From assembly GCF_900110955.1 (NCBI RefSeq), contig NZ_FOFR01000012.1, forward strand, positions 124,001-188,000: 64,000 nt of DNA. Reading direction: 5' to 3'. The notes under the pieces were generated by a model. The model worked only from the letters and a program-made list of their open reading frames with translations, ran no database searches and was not told where the DNA came from. The stretch comes from Lentzea xinjiangensis. Its GTDB lineage: Bacteria > Actinomycetota > Actinomycetes > Mycobacteriales > Pseudonocardiaceae. Below, piece by piece: positions 36,118 to 44,524 of this stretch (the first letter of the stretch is position 1; every line of letters starts with the position of its first letter). The position numbers and the translations under genes were made by a program.

Positions 36118-36876
36118 GTGCGCATTGCCAGGATTGCTCATCCCCAAGGCGTGGCCTTCGTCGCCGTTCACGGCGACGAAGCCGCGGAGATCGCCGAACA
36201 CCCCTTCGGCACGCCCACGTTCACCGGCAGGAAGTGGCCGCTGGCCGACGTCAGGCTGCTGGCGCCGATCCTACCGACCAAGATCATCGGGGTGGGTCGC
36301 AACTACGCCGACCACGCGGCGGAGCTCGGCAACGAGGTCCCCTCGGAGCCGTTGCTGTTCTTCAAGCCGAACACCTCGGTGATCGGGCCGAACGTCGAGA
36401 TCAAGATCCCGGCCGTCGCGGAGCGCGTCGACTTCGAGGGCGAGCTGGCGGTCATCATCGGCCAGCCGTGCCGGGAGGTGCCGAAGGCCAAGGCGATGGG
36501 CGTGGTGATGGGCTACACCATCGCCAACGACGTCACGGCGCGCGACCTGCAGAAGAAGGACGTGCAGTTCACCAGGGCCAAGGGCTTCGACACGTTCTGC
36601 CCGATGGGTCCCTTCATCGAGACGGAGTTCGACCCGTCCGACGTCCGGGTCGTCACCGAGGTCGACGGCGAGGTCAAGCAAGACGGACGTACTTCCTCGA
36701 TGGTGCACGACATCCCGTCGCTCATCGAGTACGTCTCCGGGATCATGACGCTGCTGCCCGGCGACGTGGTCCTGACCGGGACGCCGGCCGGTGTCGGACC
36801 GCTGACGGCCGGTCAGACGGTGTCCGTGACGGTGGACGGCCTTGGCACGCTCACCAATCCGGTCGCAAATAGGTAG
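36118..36876 (+). CDS. Fumarylacetoacetate hydrolase family protein
   Basis: A 252-aa FAH-fold protein. The N-terminal small domain is followed by the FAH domain: VGRNYADHAAELGNEVP, the metal-binding Glu pair in VDFEGELAVIIG and Asp in NDVTARDLQ, and GTPAGVGPLTAGQ at the end. Family members cleave carbon-carbon bonds of fumarylpyruvate-type acids or decarboxylate oxaloacetate. The substrate is unknown. It follows cimA by 9 nt; the start is GTG with a leaderless-type hexamer, so it may have its own promoter. Confidence 0.9.
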   Translation: MRIARIAHPQGVAFVAVHGDEAAEIAEHPFGTPTFTGRKWPLADVRLLAPILPTKIIGVGRNYADHAAELGNEVPSEPLLFFKPNTSVIGPNVEIKIPAVAERVDFEGELAVIIGQPCREVPKAKAMGVVMGYTIANDVTARDLQKKDVQFTRAKGFDTFCPMGPFIETEFDPSDVRVVTEVDGEVKQDGRTSSMVHDIPSLIEYVSGIMTLLPGDVVLTGTPAGVGPLTAGQTVSVTVDGLGTLTNPVANR

Positions 36877-36943
36877 CCGTACGGAGCAATCCGGCGTCCG
36901 GCAGGTTACGCGCGGGGGTACCCGCTAGTAACTTCCCGGTGTC

Positions 36944-37603
36944 ATGACGGACCTGGCGTCCACCCGTGTGCTGCTCGTCGACGGTTCGCAGCTCATCACC
37001 GAGGGGCTGCGGATCTCGCTGCACCGCACGCATTGCTTCCGAGTCGTGGGCATCGCCCACACCGTGGCCGATGCCGCGCGTTGTCTGCGCAGCGTGCTGG
37101 TGGACCTGGTCGTCACGGACTTCGACGTGCCGGGCGCCGGACCGCTGCGCACCGTGCGGGACACGGCGCAGCTCCGGCCGAACGCCCGTGTCGTCGTCCT
37201 GTCCAATGCGGACAGTTCGAGCTGGGCCCGCGCCGCGCTCGACGCCGGCGCGGTGGCCTACCTGCTGAAGACCTCACCCGTGGCCGAGCTGCTGCCGCTC
37301 ATCGCGGCCGCCGTGCGGGGTGCTCCCGCCACGATCGACGCACGGGTGGGGTCGCTGGCGCGCCTGCCGGCGCGGATGCCCCCGCCCGCCGCGCTCGGCC
37401 GGCTGTCGGCCCGCGAGTTCGACGTGCTGGCCGAGATGGCGAAAGGGCTGGACAACGCCCGCATCGCCCAGCGGCTCTTCATCAGCAACGACACGGTGAA
37501 GACCCACGTCAAGGCGATCCTGCGCAAGCTCGGCGCGCGGGACCGCGCCCACGCCGTGGCGATGGTGCTCGGCGAGTCGTCCGAGGCCTTCGTCGCCACG
37601 TAG
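36944..37603 (+). CDS. NarL/LuxR-type response regulator with atypical receiver pocket
   Basis: A 219-aa protein with receiver domain (1-125) and a LuxR-type helix-turn-helix (about 148-205: LSAREFDVLAEMAKG, then NDTVKTHVKAILRKLG). The phospho-acceptor is probably Asp59 (VTDFDVPG) and the conserved Lys is in YLLKTSP. The usual acidic pair is VDG here: Asp13 followed by Gly14. No histidine kinase is adjacent. Loss of one acidic residue suggests weaker Mg binding or phosphorylation-independent control. Targets are unknown. Confidence 0.9.
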   Translation: MTDLASTRVLLVDGSQLITEGLRISLHRTHCFRVVGIAHTVADAARCLRSVLVDLVVTDFDVPGAGPLRTVRDTAQLRPNARVVVLSNADSSSWARAALDAGAVAYLLKTSPVAELLPLIAAAVRGAPATIDARVGSLARLPARMPPPAALGRLSAREFDVLAEMAKGLDNARIAQRLFISNDTVKTHVKAILRKLGARDRAHAVAMVLGESSEAFVAT

Positions 37604-37608
37604 AGCTG

Positions 37609-38865
37609 TCACGACCTGGCGATGGTCTGCGGCTTCCTGCGGGCGAACCCGGGCGCGTGCTCCGGCCGGGGGCCGATCGCGACCAGGTATGCGGGCACCG
37701 CCTGCAGGAGCGGGAACCGCTGCGCCACCTCCAGCATGAACGGCGTGCCCGTGCTGGAGACCGTCTCGGTGCTGTTGAGCTTGCGGCCGAGGAACAGCCG
37801 GTGGATGAGCCGCTGCCCGGTCTGGATCACCAGCGTGGGGAACAGCCTGCGCCTGCGCACCTTCGCGAGCGTCGCGCCGGAGACCGCGCCCTCCCGCAAC
37901 GGCTTCGCGAGCAGGGTGGCCGCCGCGACCGCGTCCTGCGCGGCCAGGTTGATGCCCACTCCGCCGACCGGCGACATCGCGTGCGCGGCGTCACCGATGC
38001 ACAGCAGGCCGTCGACGTGCCAGCGCCGCAACCGGTCCAGCCTCACGTCGAGCAGCTTCACGTCGTCGAGGTCCTCGATGTGGTCCACGCGGTCCGCGAG
38101 CCACGGGACGAGCGTGCGCACGCGGTCGCGGAACTTCTCGACGCCCTCGGCGCGCAGCCGCCGGTCCGTCCCCTTGCGGATCAGGAACGCGCACTGGAAG
38201 TAGTCGCCGCGGGGGATGAGGACCAGCCCGCTGCCGGCGCTGAACCGTCCGGCGCCGCCCTTGACCGGATCGCTCTCGTTGCGCGGCAGGCGGAACCACC
38301 ACACGTCCATCGGTGCGCCGAAGCGGTGGACGGGCAGGTCCACGGCGGCGCGCAGGATCGAACCGCGTCCGTCCGCCGCGACCACGAGGTCCGCCGCGAT
38401 CTCGCCCTCGTGCCCGTCCACGCGGTCGCGGTACCTCACCCCCGTGACCCTGGCGCCGTTCCTGGTGATCGCCGTGACCTCGGTGTTCATCCGCAAGGTG
38501 AACGACGGTTCCAGCCGGCCCGCGTCGGCCAGCAGGTCCAGCAGGTCCCACTGCGGCACCATCGCGATGTGCTTGTGCGCGCCGGGAAGCCTGCTCAGGT
38601 CGGCGATCGTCGCCTTGCGGCCGCCGTCCAGCAGTGCCTCGAGCTTGTCCACGCGCTGCTGCGGCACCTGCTCGAACGCCGGCCCGAGCCCCAGCTCGTC
38701 CATCAGCGTGAGCGTCGACGCGTGCACCGTGTCGCCGCGGAAGTCGCGCAGGAAGTCGGCGTGCTTCTCCAGCACCGTGACCTCGACTCCGCCGCGCGCC
38801 AGCAGCAGCCCCAGCACCATCCCCGCCGGTCCGCCTCCGGCGATGAGGCAGGTTGTCCTCTCCAT
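37609..38865 (-). CDS. FAD-dependent monooxygenase
   Basis: A 418-aa flavoprotein of the p-hydroxybenzoate hydroxylase type. The FAD motif GGGPAGMVLGLLLARGG is followed by Glu in VLEKH. The DG motif VVAADGRGS and the ribityl-binding GDAAHAMSPVGGVGIN are intact. The substrate is unknown; such enzymes hydroxylate aromatics or modify antibiotics. ATG 38865 has GAGGGG 7 nt upstream. A perfect palindrome 15 bp upstream of the start (38880-38895) suggests control by a TetR-like repressor. The tail-to-tail neighbour is the LuxR-type regulator, 5 nt away. Confidence 0.9.
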   Translation of the reverse strand: MERTTCLIAGGGPAGMVLGLLLARGGVEVTVLEKHADFLRDFRGDTVHASTLTLMDELGLGPAFEQVPQQRVDKLEALLDGGRKATIADLSRLPGAHKHIAMVPQWDLLDLLADAGRLEPSFTLRMNTEVTAITRNGARVTGVRYRDRVDGHEGEIAADLVVAADGRGSILRAAVDLPVHRFGAPMDVWWFRLPRNESDPVKGGAGRFSAGSGLVLIPRGDYFQCAFLIRKGTDRRLRAEGVEKFRDRVRTLVPWLADRVDHIEDLDDVKLLDVRLDRLRRWHVDGLLCIGDAAHAMSPVGGVGINLAAQDAVAAATLLAKPLREGAVSGATLAKVRRRRLFPTLVIQTGQRLIHRLFLGRKLNSTETVSSTGTPFMLEVAQRFPLLQAVPAYLVAIGPRPEHAPGFARRKPQTIARS

Positions 38866-38879
38866 GACGATCCCCTCTT

Positions 38880-38895
38880 TTCAACCGCTGTTGAA
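38880..38895. promoter_or_regulatory. Putative repressor operator of the monooxygenase gene
   Basis: TTCAAC-CGCT-GTTGAA is a perfect 6-bp inverted repeat in AT-rich DNA (TAAAA follows) right upstream of the start codon. Form and place fit a TetR/MarR-family site. No such regulator gene is adjacent. The rest of the 380-bp gap to 39245 holds only a short inverted repeat ACTGT-GG-ACAGT at 38972-38983 and no convincing gene. Confidence 0.5.
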
Positions 38896-39233
38896 TAAAA
38901 CCAGCATGCTCCCGATCGCCGAGCGCGTCAACCCGGTTCTCGGCGGCTGCTCCCGGCCGGCCGCTTGATCCACTGTGGACAGTCTGGGAAACCAGGCCTC
39001 GAAAGGGTTGCGACTGGGTGCACTGGCCGGGCGGCGGAGCTAGGGTGTCGCGCTCGCGGGACGATCCGGGCGAACGGAGGTGCGCACGTCGCGAAGCGAC
39101 ACTCGTCCGGGGGATTGCTTTCGGCGCCTGGAGGAGTGGAACTGGTTCGTTCGGGGCCTCAAGGTCTGCTTGATCGTGCAAGGATCTGGAGGAATCACCT
39201 CGTTAGCCGAATCGGACGAGGGCTCCGCGCACC

Positions 39234-39239
39234 TAGCCT
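39234..39239 (+). promoter_or_regulatory. -10 element of a leaderless promoter (HAD phosphatase)
   Basis: TAGCCT, 6 nt before the GTG at 39246. Confidence 0.55.
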
Positions 39240-39245
39240 CACGGG

Positions 39246-39983
39246 GTGACAACTGCGTCCCCGACTTTCACGCGTAAGAGAACCGGCGAGATCCGCGCTG
39301 TCTGCCTGGACGTCGACGACACACTTGTCGACTACAGCGCCTCTTCGCGCGCCGCGTTGGCCTCGATGGTCGGTAACGCCGACGCCTGGTCGTTGTGGCA
39401 GCGGATCACCGACGACCACGTCGCCCGCCAGCTCGCCGGCGAGCTCCAGTACGACCAGATGCGCAACATCCGCACCCAGGCGTTCTTCTCCGCCCTGGGC
39501 GAGGAGCTGTCCCTGGAGGAGGCCACCCGCCGTGAGCTGGGACGCCAAGAGGTCCTCTCGGCGGGCTGGTGCCTGTTCGCCGACGCGATCCCGATGCTCG
39601 ACTGGCTGCGCGCCACGGGCCTCCCGATCGCCGCGATCAGCAACGCCTCCGGCCGCCACCAGCGCGTGAAGATCGCCCAGCTCGGCCTCGCCGAGTACTT
39701 CGACGCCGTGCTGATCGCCGGCGAGGTGGGCTGCGCCAAACCGGACCGCGTGATCTTCCACACGGCCTGCCTCGCCCTGGGTGTCCCGCCCGGCGACACC
39801 GTGCACGTCGGAGACCGCCTGCACGCCGACGCGATCGGCGCGCGGGACGCGGGGATGCACGGCGTGTGGATCAACCGGACGGGTCCGACCGGCGGAACGC
39901 TGCCCGCCGGGCTCTCCTCCATCACGACGCTGGCCGAACTGCCGGAGCTCCTCGTCTGCGAGCTGTCGGCCGCCACCGCGTGA
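39246..39983 (+). CDS. HAD-superfamily hydrolase
   Basis: A 245-aa phosphatase-type protein. HAD motifs in order: I CLDVDDTLVDY (DxD), II AAISNAS, III Lys in AKPDRVIF, IV VGDRLHADAIGA. The cap is a helical C1 insert (about residues 30-110). The substrate is unknown; most relatives are small-molecule phosphatases. The first 15 residues precede the domain; the GTG at 39246 is supported by the leaderless hexamer. It stands alone upstream of two tRNA genes. Confidence 0.9.
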   Translation: MTTASPTFTRKRTGEIRAVCLDVDDTLVDYSASSRAALASMVGNADAWSLWQRITDDHVARQLAGELQYDQMRNIRTQAFFSALGEELSLEEATRRELGRQEVLSAGWCLFADAIPMLDWLRATGLPIAAISNASGRHQRVKIAQLGLAEYFDAVLIAGEVGCAKPDRVIFHTACLALGVPPGDTVHVGDRLHADAIGARDAGMHGVWINRTGPTGGTLPAGLSSITTLAELPELLVCELSAATA

Positions 39984-40037
39984 GATCGCCCCGAGAGCGG
40001 CTCTCACCTGCGGGTTTGCCTGTGGGTGGGGGCCGAT

Positions 40038-40067
40038 TTCACTTCTGGTGGGGACGTGGTCTAGTAT
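40038..40067 (+). promoter_or_regulatory. Putative promoter of the tRNA genes
   Basis: TTCACT (40038-40043) and TAGTAT (40062-40067) are 18 bp apart, about 65 nt before tRNA-Gln. The -10 is good, the -35 weak. Confidence 0.4.
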
Positions 40068-40132
40068 TTCTCCCGGCAGCAACGAGGACCTCGGAACTCC
40101 CCAGGGACAACGAAGTCGATCGTGAAAGCCAA

Positions 40133-40204
40133 TGGGGTATGGTGTAATTGGCAGCACGACTGATTCTGGTTCAGTTAGTCTAGGTTCGAGTCCTGGTACC
40201 CCAG
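40133..40204 (+). tRNA. tRNA-Gln (anticodon CTG)
   Basis: A complete cloverleaf: acceptor TGGGGTA/TACCCCA, anticodon stem ACTGA/TCAGT with loop TTCTGGT (anticodon CTG) and T-arm AGGTTCGAGTCCT. CCA is not encoded. Its product is one of the tRNAs that GatCAB would amidate if no GlnRS exists. Confidence 0.95.
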
Positions 40205-40335
40205 CTGCAACGGAAGAACTACCGCTCTGGTAGGGTTTCGGAGCACAGCAGGACAAAGCAAGAAAATGAACTGAATAGCCGGATTTGGACCGGACAGAGC
40301 GATCTGATAAGGTTCACTCCAGCTAGAAGTTCTAG

Positions 40336-40408
40336 GGCCCCGTCGTCTAGCGGCCTAGGACGCCGCCCTCTCAAGGCGGTAGCGAGGGTTCGAATCCCTT
40401 CGGGGCTA
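40336..40408 (+). tRNA. tRNA-Glu (anticodon CTC)
   Basis: Acceptor GGCCCCG/CGGGGCT (G-T at the first pair, as in other actinobacterial tRNA-Glu), D-arm TCGTCTAGCGGCCTAGGAC region, anticodon stem CCGCC/GGCGG with loop CTCTCAA (anticodon CTC), T-arm GAGGGTTCGAATCCCTT. CCA is not encoded. It lies 131 nt after tRNA-Gln, same strand, probably one transcript. Confidence 0.95.
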
Positions 40409-40418
40409 CAGAGGTGGG

Positions 40419-40453
40419 AGAGGCCTGTCAGCGGAAAGCGCTGACAGGCCTCT
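40419..40453 (+). terminator. Terminator of the tRNA transcript
   Basis: A perfect 15-bp stem (40419-40433 with 40439-40453) with a 5-nt loop GAAAG, followed by TTTC, 10 nt after tRNA-Glu. Confidence 0.9.
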
Positions 40454-40466
40454 TTCGCATTGTCTT

Positions 40467-40530
40467 CTGGGGGCCGAGCCCCCAGACCCCCAGCCGGCGG
40501 GGCTTCGCCCCCCGGACCCCCGTAGGTTGA
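40467..40530. repeat. Cluster of G/C inverted repeats
   Basis: CTGGGGGC-CGA-GCCCCCAG (40467-40485) is a perfect 8-bp hairpin. It is followed within 10 bp by CGGCGGGGC-TTCG-CCCCCCGG-like pairing and by further GGGGG/CCCCC tracts up to about 40525. Such arrays often lie downstream of actinomycete tRNA genes. The stretch 40530-40690 holds nothing else recognisable. Confidence 0.6.
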
Positions 40531-40694
40531 AGCCATTGCAGGGTGGGCTTCGCTTCGCTCGCCGGTCGGTGGGGCTTGGGTATTTGTGGCTGTTGTTTGG
40601 GTCACTTAGCCGGGTGCGTGTTGTTTTTCGGCCTGTTGTGCCATTGGTTGTGGGTAGAAAAGTGGCCGCGCTCTCGTGAGAGGCGGCCACTGGG

Positions 40695-41396
40695 TTATAG
40701 GCGGCTTTGCAGGGCTTCGGCTGCTGCCAGTAGGTCGGCTGCCCAGCGGGCGCCTGGGCGGCGGCCCATTCGGTCGATGGGGCCGCTTACCGAGACGGCT
40801 GCCACTACGGCGCCGGAGGAGTCTCTTACCGGGGCTGAGACCGAGGCGACGCCTGGTTCTCGTTCTGCCACGCTTTGGGCCCAGCCGCGGCGGCGGACCT
40901 CCAGGAGCGTGCGTTCGCCGTAGACGGCGTCGGCCAGCACCGCTCGTTGGGTGCCAGGGTCCGACCAGGCGGCCAGGACCTTGGCGCCCGAGCCCGCTGT
41001 CATGGGCAGGCGGGCGCCGATCGGCACCGTGTCCCGCAGGCCCGACGGCGGCTCGGCCGAGGAGATGCAGACCCGCTGCATGCCGTCGCGGCGGTAGAGC
41101 TGGACGCTCTCACCCGTGATGTCGCGCAGCCGGGGCAGCACCGAGGAAGCCGCGTCCAGCAACGGGTCCGTCGCGCCGCCCGCCAGCTCGGCCAGAGCCG
41201 CGCCGGGGCGCCAGCGGCCGTCGGAGCCGCGGCGCAGCAACCGGTGCACCTCCAGACCCACGGCCAGTCGGTGCGCGGTCGCTCGCGGCAGGCCGGTGCG
41301 ATTGCACAACTCGGCCAGACCACACGGATCTTTCGCTACGGCGTTCAACACGGCCACTGCCTTGTCCAGCACGCCGATCCCGCTATGCTGTCCCAC
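40695..41396 (-). CDS. ndgR: IclR-family transcriptional regulator of leuCD (NdgR/LtbR-like)
   Basis: A 233-aa IclR protein: N-terminal winged helix (GLAELCNRTGLPRATAHRLAVGLE, residues 26-49 in part) and a C-terminal effector domain (VLAAWSD, VSAPVRDSSGAVVAAVSVSGP). Orthologues divergent from leuC (NdgR in Streptomyces, LtbR in Corynebacterium, Rv2989 in M. tuberculosis) control leucine and related genes. The divergent place here supports that. The GTG start at 41396 has TAGTAT 6 nt upstream (leaderless). The symbol is by analogy. Confidence 0.88.
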   Translation of the reverse strand: MGQHSGIGVLDKAVAVLNAVAKDPCGLAELCNRTGLPRATAHRLAVGLEVHRLLRRGSDGRWRPGAALAELAGGATDPLLDAASSVLPRLRDITGESVQLYRRDGMQRVCISSAEPPSGLRDTVPIGARLPMTAGSGAKVLAAWSDPGTQRAVLADAVYGERTLLEVRRRGWAQSVAEREPGVASVSAPVRDSSGAVVAAVSVSGPIDRMGRRPGARWAADLLAAAEALQSRL

Positions 41397-41402
41397 AAGC
41401 CG

Positions 41403-41408
41403 ATACTA
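41403..41408 (-). promoter_or_regulatory. -10 element of a leaderless promoter (IclR gene)
   Basis: TAGTAT on the minus strand, 6 nt from the GTG at 41396. Confidence 0.55.
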
Positions 41409-41410
41409 AC

Positions 41411-41427
41411 TTCCCAGACAGTGAGAA
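41411..41427. promoter_or_regulatory. Putative IclR-type operator between ndgR and leuC
   Basis: TTCCCAGACAGTGAGAA is an imperfect 17-bp palindrome (TTCnCA...TGnGAA). It starts 3 bp from the -10 of the regulator gene and lies 43 bp upstream of leuC, so one bound regulator could control both. The assignment is inferred from position and symmetry. Confidence 0.45.
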
Positions 41428-41469
41428 GTCCAGATCTGTCGGCGCGTCCAGACTGTGGGAGATGTCGCG

Positions 41470-42876
41470 ATGAGCCGCACGCTCGCGGAGAAGGTGTGGG
41501 AGGCACACGTTGTGCGCCACGGCAGTGGTGCGGAGCCGGACCTGCTCTACATCGACCTCCATTTGCTCCACGAAGTCACCAGCCCCCAGGCGTTCGACGG
41601 GCTCCGCCTCGCCAACCGCAAGCTGCGCAGGCCCGACCTGACGATCGCCACCGAGGACCACAACGTCCCGACCGTCGACATCGACAAGCCCATCGCGGAC
41701 CCCGTGTCGCGCCTGCAGGTCGAAACGCTTCGCCGCAACTGTGCGGAGTTCGGCGTGCGGCTGCACCCGATGGGTGACCTGGAGCAGGGCATCGTCCACG
41801 TGGTGGGCCCCCAGCTCGGCCTCACGCAGCCCGGTATGACCGTGGTGTGCGGCGACAGCCACACGTCCACGCACGGCGCGTTCGGCGCGCTGGCGTTCGG
41901 CATCGGCACGTCCGAGGTCGAGCACGTGATGGCGACGCAGACGCTGCCGTTGCGTCCGTTCAAGACGATGGCCATCAACGTCGACGGAGCTCTCCAGCCC
42001 GGCGTCACGGCGAAGGACATCATCCTCGCGGTCATCGCCAAGATCGGGACCGGCGGCGGGCAGGGCTACGTGCTCGAGTACCGCGGCGCGGCGATCGAGG
42101 AGCTGTCGATGGAAGCGCGCATGACGGTCTGCAACATGTCGATCGAGGCGGGCGCGCGCGCCGGCATGATCGCACCGGACGAGACGACTTTCGACTACCT
42201 CAAGGGTCGTCCGCACGCACCGTCCGGCGCGGACTGGGACGCGGCCGTCGCGTACTGGAAGACGCTGCGCACCGACGACGACGCGACCTTCGACGCGGAA
42301 GTGCACATCGACGCGGACGAGCTGACGCCGTTCGTCACGTGGGGCACGAACCCCGGCCAGGGCCTGCCCCTGGGCGCGAGCGTCCCCGACCCCGAGCAGA
42401 TCGGGGACGACAACGAGCGCGTGGCCGCCGAGAAGGCGCTGACGTACATGGGTCTGGAGCCGGGCACGCCGCTGCGCGACATCCGCGTCGACACGGTGTT
42501 CCTCGGCTCGTGCACGAACGGGCGCATCGAGGACCTGCGCGCCGCCGCGGACGTCATCAAGGGCAAGCGCGTGGCCTCCGGCGTGCGGATGCTGGTCGTG
42601 CCGGGCTCGATGCGGGTGCGCAAGCAGGCCGAGGAAGAGGGCCTGGACAAGGTGTTCCTCGACGCGGGCGCCGAGTGGCGCCAGGCGGGCTGCTCGATGT
42701 GCCTTGGCATGAACCCGGATCAGCTCGCGCCGGGCGAGCGCAGCGCGTCGACCTCCAACCGCAACTTCGAGGGAAGGCAGGGCAAGGGCGGGCGGACGCA
42801 CCTCGTCTCCCCGCTCGTCGCCGCCGCCACGGCCGTGCGCGGCACCCTCTCGGCCCCCGCAGACCTGGAGAACTGA
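41470..42876 (+). CDS. leuC: 3-isopropylmalate dehydratase large subunit
   Basis: LeuC (468 aa) is the aconitase-like, [4Fe-4S]-binding subunit that isomerises 2- to 3-isopropylmalate. The cluster cysteines are in GSCTNGR and [21 protein letters not shown] and the C-terminal [14 protein letters not shown] are typical. The ATG at 41470 has GGGAG 8 nt upstream; a GTG at 41455 is also in frame. leuD follows after 2 nt. Confidence 0.97.
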   Translation: MSRTLAEKVWEAHVVRHGSGAEPDLLYIDLHLLHEVTSPQAFDGLRLANRKLRRPDLTIATEDHNVPTVDIDKPIADPVSRLQVETLRRNCAEFGVRLHPMGDLEQGIVHVVGPQLGLTQPGMTVVCGDSHTSTHGAFGALAFGIGTSEVEHVMATQTLPLRPFKTMAINVDGALQPGVTAKDIILAVIAKIGTGGGQGYVLEYRGAAIEELSMEARMTVCNMSIEAGARAGMIAPDETTFDYLKGRPHAPSGADWDAAVAYWKTLRTDDDATFDAEVHIDADELTPFVTWGTNPGQGLPLGASVPDPEQIGDDNERVAAEKALTYMGLEPGTPLRDIRVDTVFLGSCTNGRIEDLRAAADVIKGKRVASGVRMLVVPGSMRVRKQAEEEGLDKVFLDAGAEWRQAGCSMCLGMNPDQLAPGERSASTSNRNFEGRQGKGGRTHLVSPLVAAATAVRGTLSAPADLEN

Positions 42877-42878
42877 CC

Positions 42879-43481
42879 ATGGATGCCTTCACCACCCACA
42901 CGGGCGTCGGTGTGCCGCTGCGCAGGTCCAACGTGGACACCGACCAGATCATCCCGGCCGTCTACCTCAAGCGCGTGACCCGCAGCGGGTTCGAGGACGG
43001 CCTCTTCGCCGCCTGGCGCGGTGACGAGCACTTCGTGCTGAACCAGGAGCCGTTCAAGGCCGGCAGCGTCCTCGTGGCGGGCCCCGACTTCGGCACCGGG
43101 TCCTCCCGCGAGCACGCCGTCTGGGCGCTGATGGACTACGGCTTCCGCGTGGTCGTCTCGTCGCGTTTCGCGGACATCTTCCGGGGTAACGCGGGCAAGC
43201 AGGGGCTCGTGGCGGCGCAGTGCAGCCAGTCCGATGTCGAGCTGCTGTGGAAGCTGCTCGAGTCGGAACCCGGCACGCCGGTCACCGTGGACCTCACCGA
43301 CAAGACCGTTCGCGCCAAGGACTTGGTGGCGCCGTTCGAGATCGACGACTACACCCGCTGGCGCCTTCTGGAAGGCCTCGACGACATCGCTTTGACACTG
43401 CGCCACGAGGCCGAGATCAGCGGATTCGAGGCCAATCGCCAGACTTGGTTGCCCACAACGGATCCGCTTCAGGCGGTCTGA
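42879..43481 (+). CDS. leuD: 3-isopropylmalate dehydratase small subunit
   Basis: LeuD (200 aa) is the swivel-domain partner of LeuC. Seen: [12 protein letters not shown] at the start, [16 protein letters not shown] in the substrate loop and the [20 protein letters not shown] block. Normal length. It is tightly coupled to leuC and followed by a hairpin. Confidence 0.97.
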   Translation: MDAFTTHTGVGVPLRRSNVDTDQIIPAVYLKRVTRSGFEDGLFAAWRGDEHFVLNQEPFKAGSVLVAGPDFGTGSSREHAVWALMDYGFRVVVSSRFADIFRGNAGKQGLVAAQCSQSDVELLWKLLESEPGTPVTVDLTDKTVRAKDLVAPFEIDDYTRWRLLEGLDDIALTLRHEAEISGFEANRQTWLPTTDPLQAV

Positions 43482-43487
43482 GAGGGG

Positions 43488-43521
43488 GCCGGATTCTCCC
43501 CTTGAGAGGGGCGAATCCGGC
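43488..43521 (+). terminator. Terminator of leuCD
   Basis: GCCGGATTC (43488-43496) pairs with GAATCCGGC (43513-43521), with a further CCCCT/AGGGG pair inside the loop, 7 nt after the leuD stop. Confidence 0.85.
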
Positions 43522-43550
43522 GCCCGGAGTCCCTCGAAGGGGCGCAATTA

Positions 43551-43580
43551 GCCACGCCACAACGAAAACTTTGGCGTGGC
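43551..43580. repeat. Inverted repeat upstream of hupB
   Basis: GCCACGCCA (43551-43559) and TGGCGTGGC (43572-43580), perfect 9 bp with a 12-nt A-rich loop, about 90 bp before the hupB start. It may be an operator in the hupB promoter or a second leuCD terminator. Confidence 0.45.
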
Positions 43581-43667
43581 GATTGGTATTTCTCGCGATT
43601 TGGGCCTACCGTTGCGTTCTAGTCGGCCCGACGCTTAGGGCCGTGAGCGTCCTGGGAGGGACTGAAG

Positions 43668-44369
43668 GTGAACAAGGCCCAGCTCATCGAGGCGCTCGCC
43701 GAGCGCCTGGGAGACAAGAAGACCGCGGGTGCTGCTGTTGACGGCATCGTCGATGTGATCGTGCGGAGCGTCAACAAGGGCGAGAAGGTCAACATCACGG
43801 GCTTCGGCGTCTTCGAGAAGCGCGCCCGTGCGGCTCGCACTGCGCGCAACCCGCGCACGGGCGAGACCGTGAAGGTCAAGAAGACCAACGTGCCCGCGTT
43901 CCGCCCTGGCTCGACGTTCAAGGACGTCATCAGCGGTGCGAAGAAGCTGCCGAAGGCCGTGGCGGCCAAGCCGGCCGCGAAGCCCGCCGCCGCTGCCGCC
44001 GCGAAGCCCGCGGCTGCCAAGGCTCCGGCGACCAAGGCTGCGACCACGCGCGCCACCACGACGCGCACCCGTACGGCCGCTGCCGCCACCAAGGCGCCGG
44101 CGACCCGTCGCACCACCACCGCGGCCGCCGCGAAGACCACGGCTGCCAAGGCGCCCGCGAAGGCGACCGCCACGAAGACCGCCGCCGCCAAGACGACGAC
44201 GGCTGCGAAGGCCCCCGCGGCCCGCAAGACCGCCGCCGCCAAGACGACGACGGCTGCCGCCAAGACGACGACGGCTGCGGCCAAGACCACGACGGCTGCG
44301 GCCAAGCCGGCCACGAAGACGGCGGCCGCGAAGCCGGCGGCTCGCAAGACGGCTGCCAAGAAGAAGTGA
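43668..44369 (+). CDS. hupB: HU-type nucleoid protein with histone-H1-like tail (HupB)
   Basis: Residues 1-90 are a standard HU domain ([51 protein letters not shown] in parts) that bends and binds DNA. Residues 95-233 are a long Lys/Ala/Thr/Pro tail of PAAKPAA and KTTTAAA repeats, as in mycobacterial HupB and streptomycete HupS. The tail raises DNA affinity and compacts the chromosome. The GTG at 43668 has GGGAGG 8 nt upstream. A 21-bp tandem repeat lies in the tail. Two terminators follow. Confidence 0.95.
   Translation: MNKAQLIEALAERLGDKKTAGAAVDGIVDVIVRSVNKGEKVNITGFGVFEKRARAARTARNPRTGETVKVKKTNVPAFRPGSTFKDVISGAKKLPKAVAAKPAAKPAAAAAAKPAAAKAPATKAATTRATTTRTRTAAAATKAPATRRTTTAAAAKTTAAKAPAKATATKTAAAKTTTAAKAPAARKTAAAKTTTAAAKTTTAAAKTTTAAAKPATKTAAAKPAARKTAAKKK
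44238..44300. repeat. 21-bp tandem repeat in the hupB tail
   Basis: Three units (44238, 44259 and 44280) of GCCAAGACGACGACGGCTGC plus one base, coding for AKTTTAA. Earlier diverged copies lie at about 44190. Units are multiples of 3, so length change would keep the frame. Confidence 0.85.
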
Positions 44370-44374
44370 GACGG

Positions 44375-44393
44375 GCCTCCTTTGAGAGGAGGC
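44375..44393 (+). terminator. First terminator after hupB
   Basis: GCCTCCT-TTGAG-AGGAGGC, a perfect 7-bp hairpin starting 6 nt after the stop. Confidence 0.75.
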
Positions 44394-44410
44394 TGCGTCA
44401 CTTCGGTACT

Positions 44411-44456
44411 ACACGCGGAAGGCCTCGGTGTGCGCACACCGGGGCCTTCCGCGTGT
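44411..44456 (+). terminator. Second, very long terminator after hupB
   Basis: Arms of 22 nt (44411-44432 and 44435-44456) pair with a single G-T wobble and a 2-nt loop. Confidence 0.85.
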
Positions 44457-44524
44457 CCGGGGGAGGCCCCGGGGTGTTCGGGGGAGCTCCCGTTTCTTGG
44501 GGTGTCCGGTAGGGATGTCGGGGG

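Noticed and set aside
38965..39249. Small plus-strand and minus-strand frames in the gap before the HAD gene
   Set aside because: No ribosome site, no leaderless hexamer at the right place and no protein-like composition.
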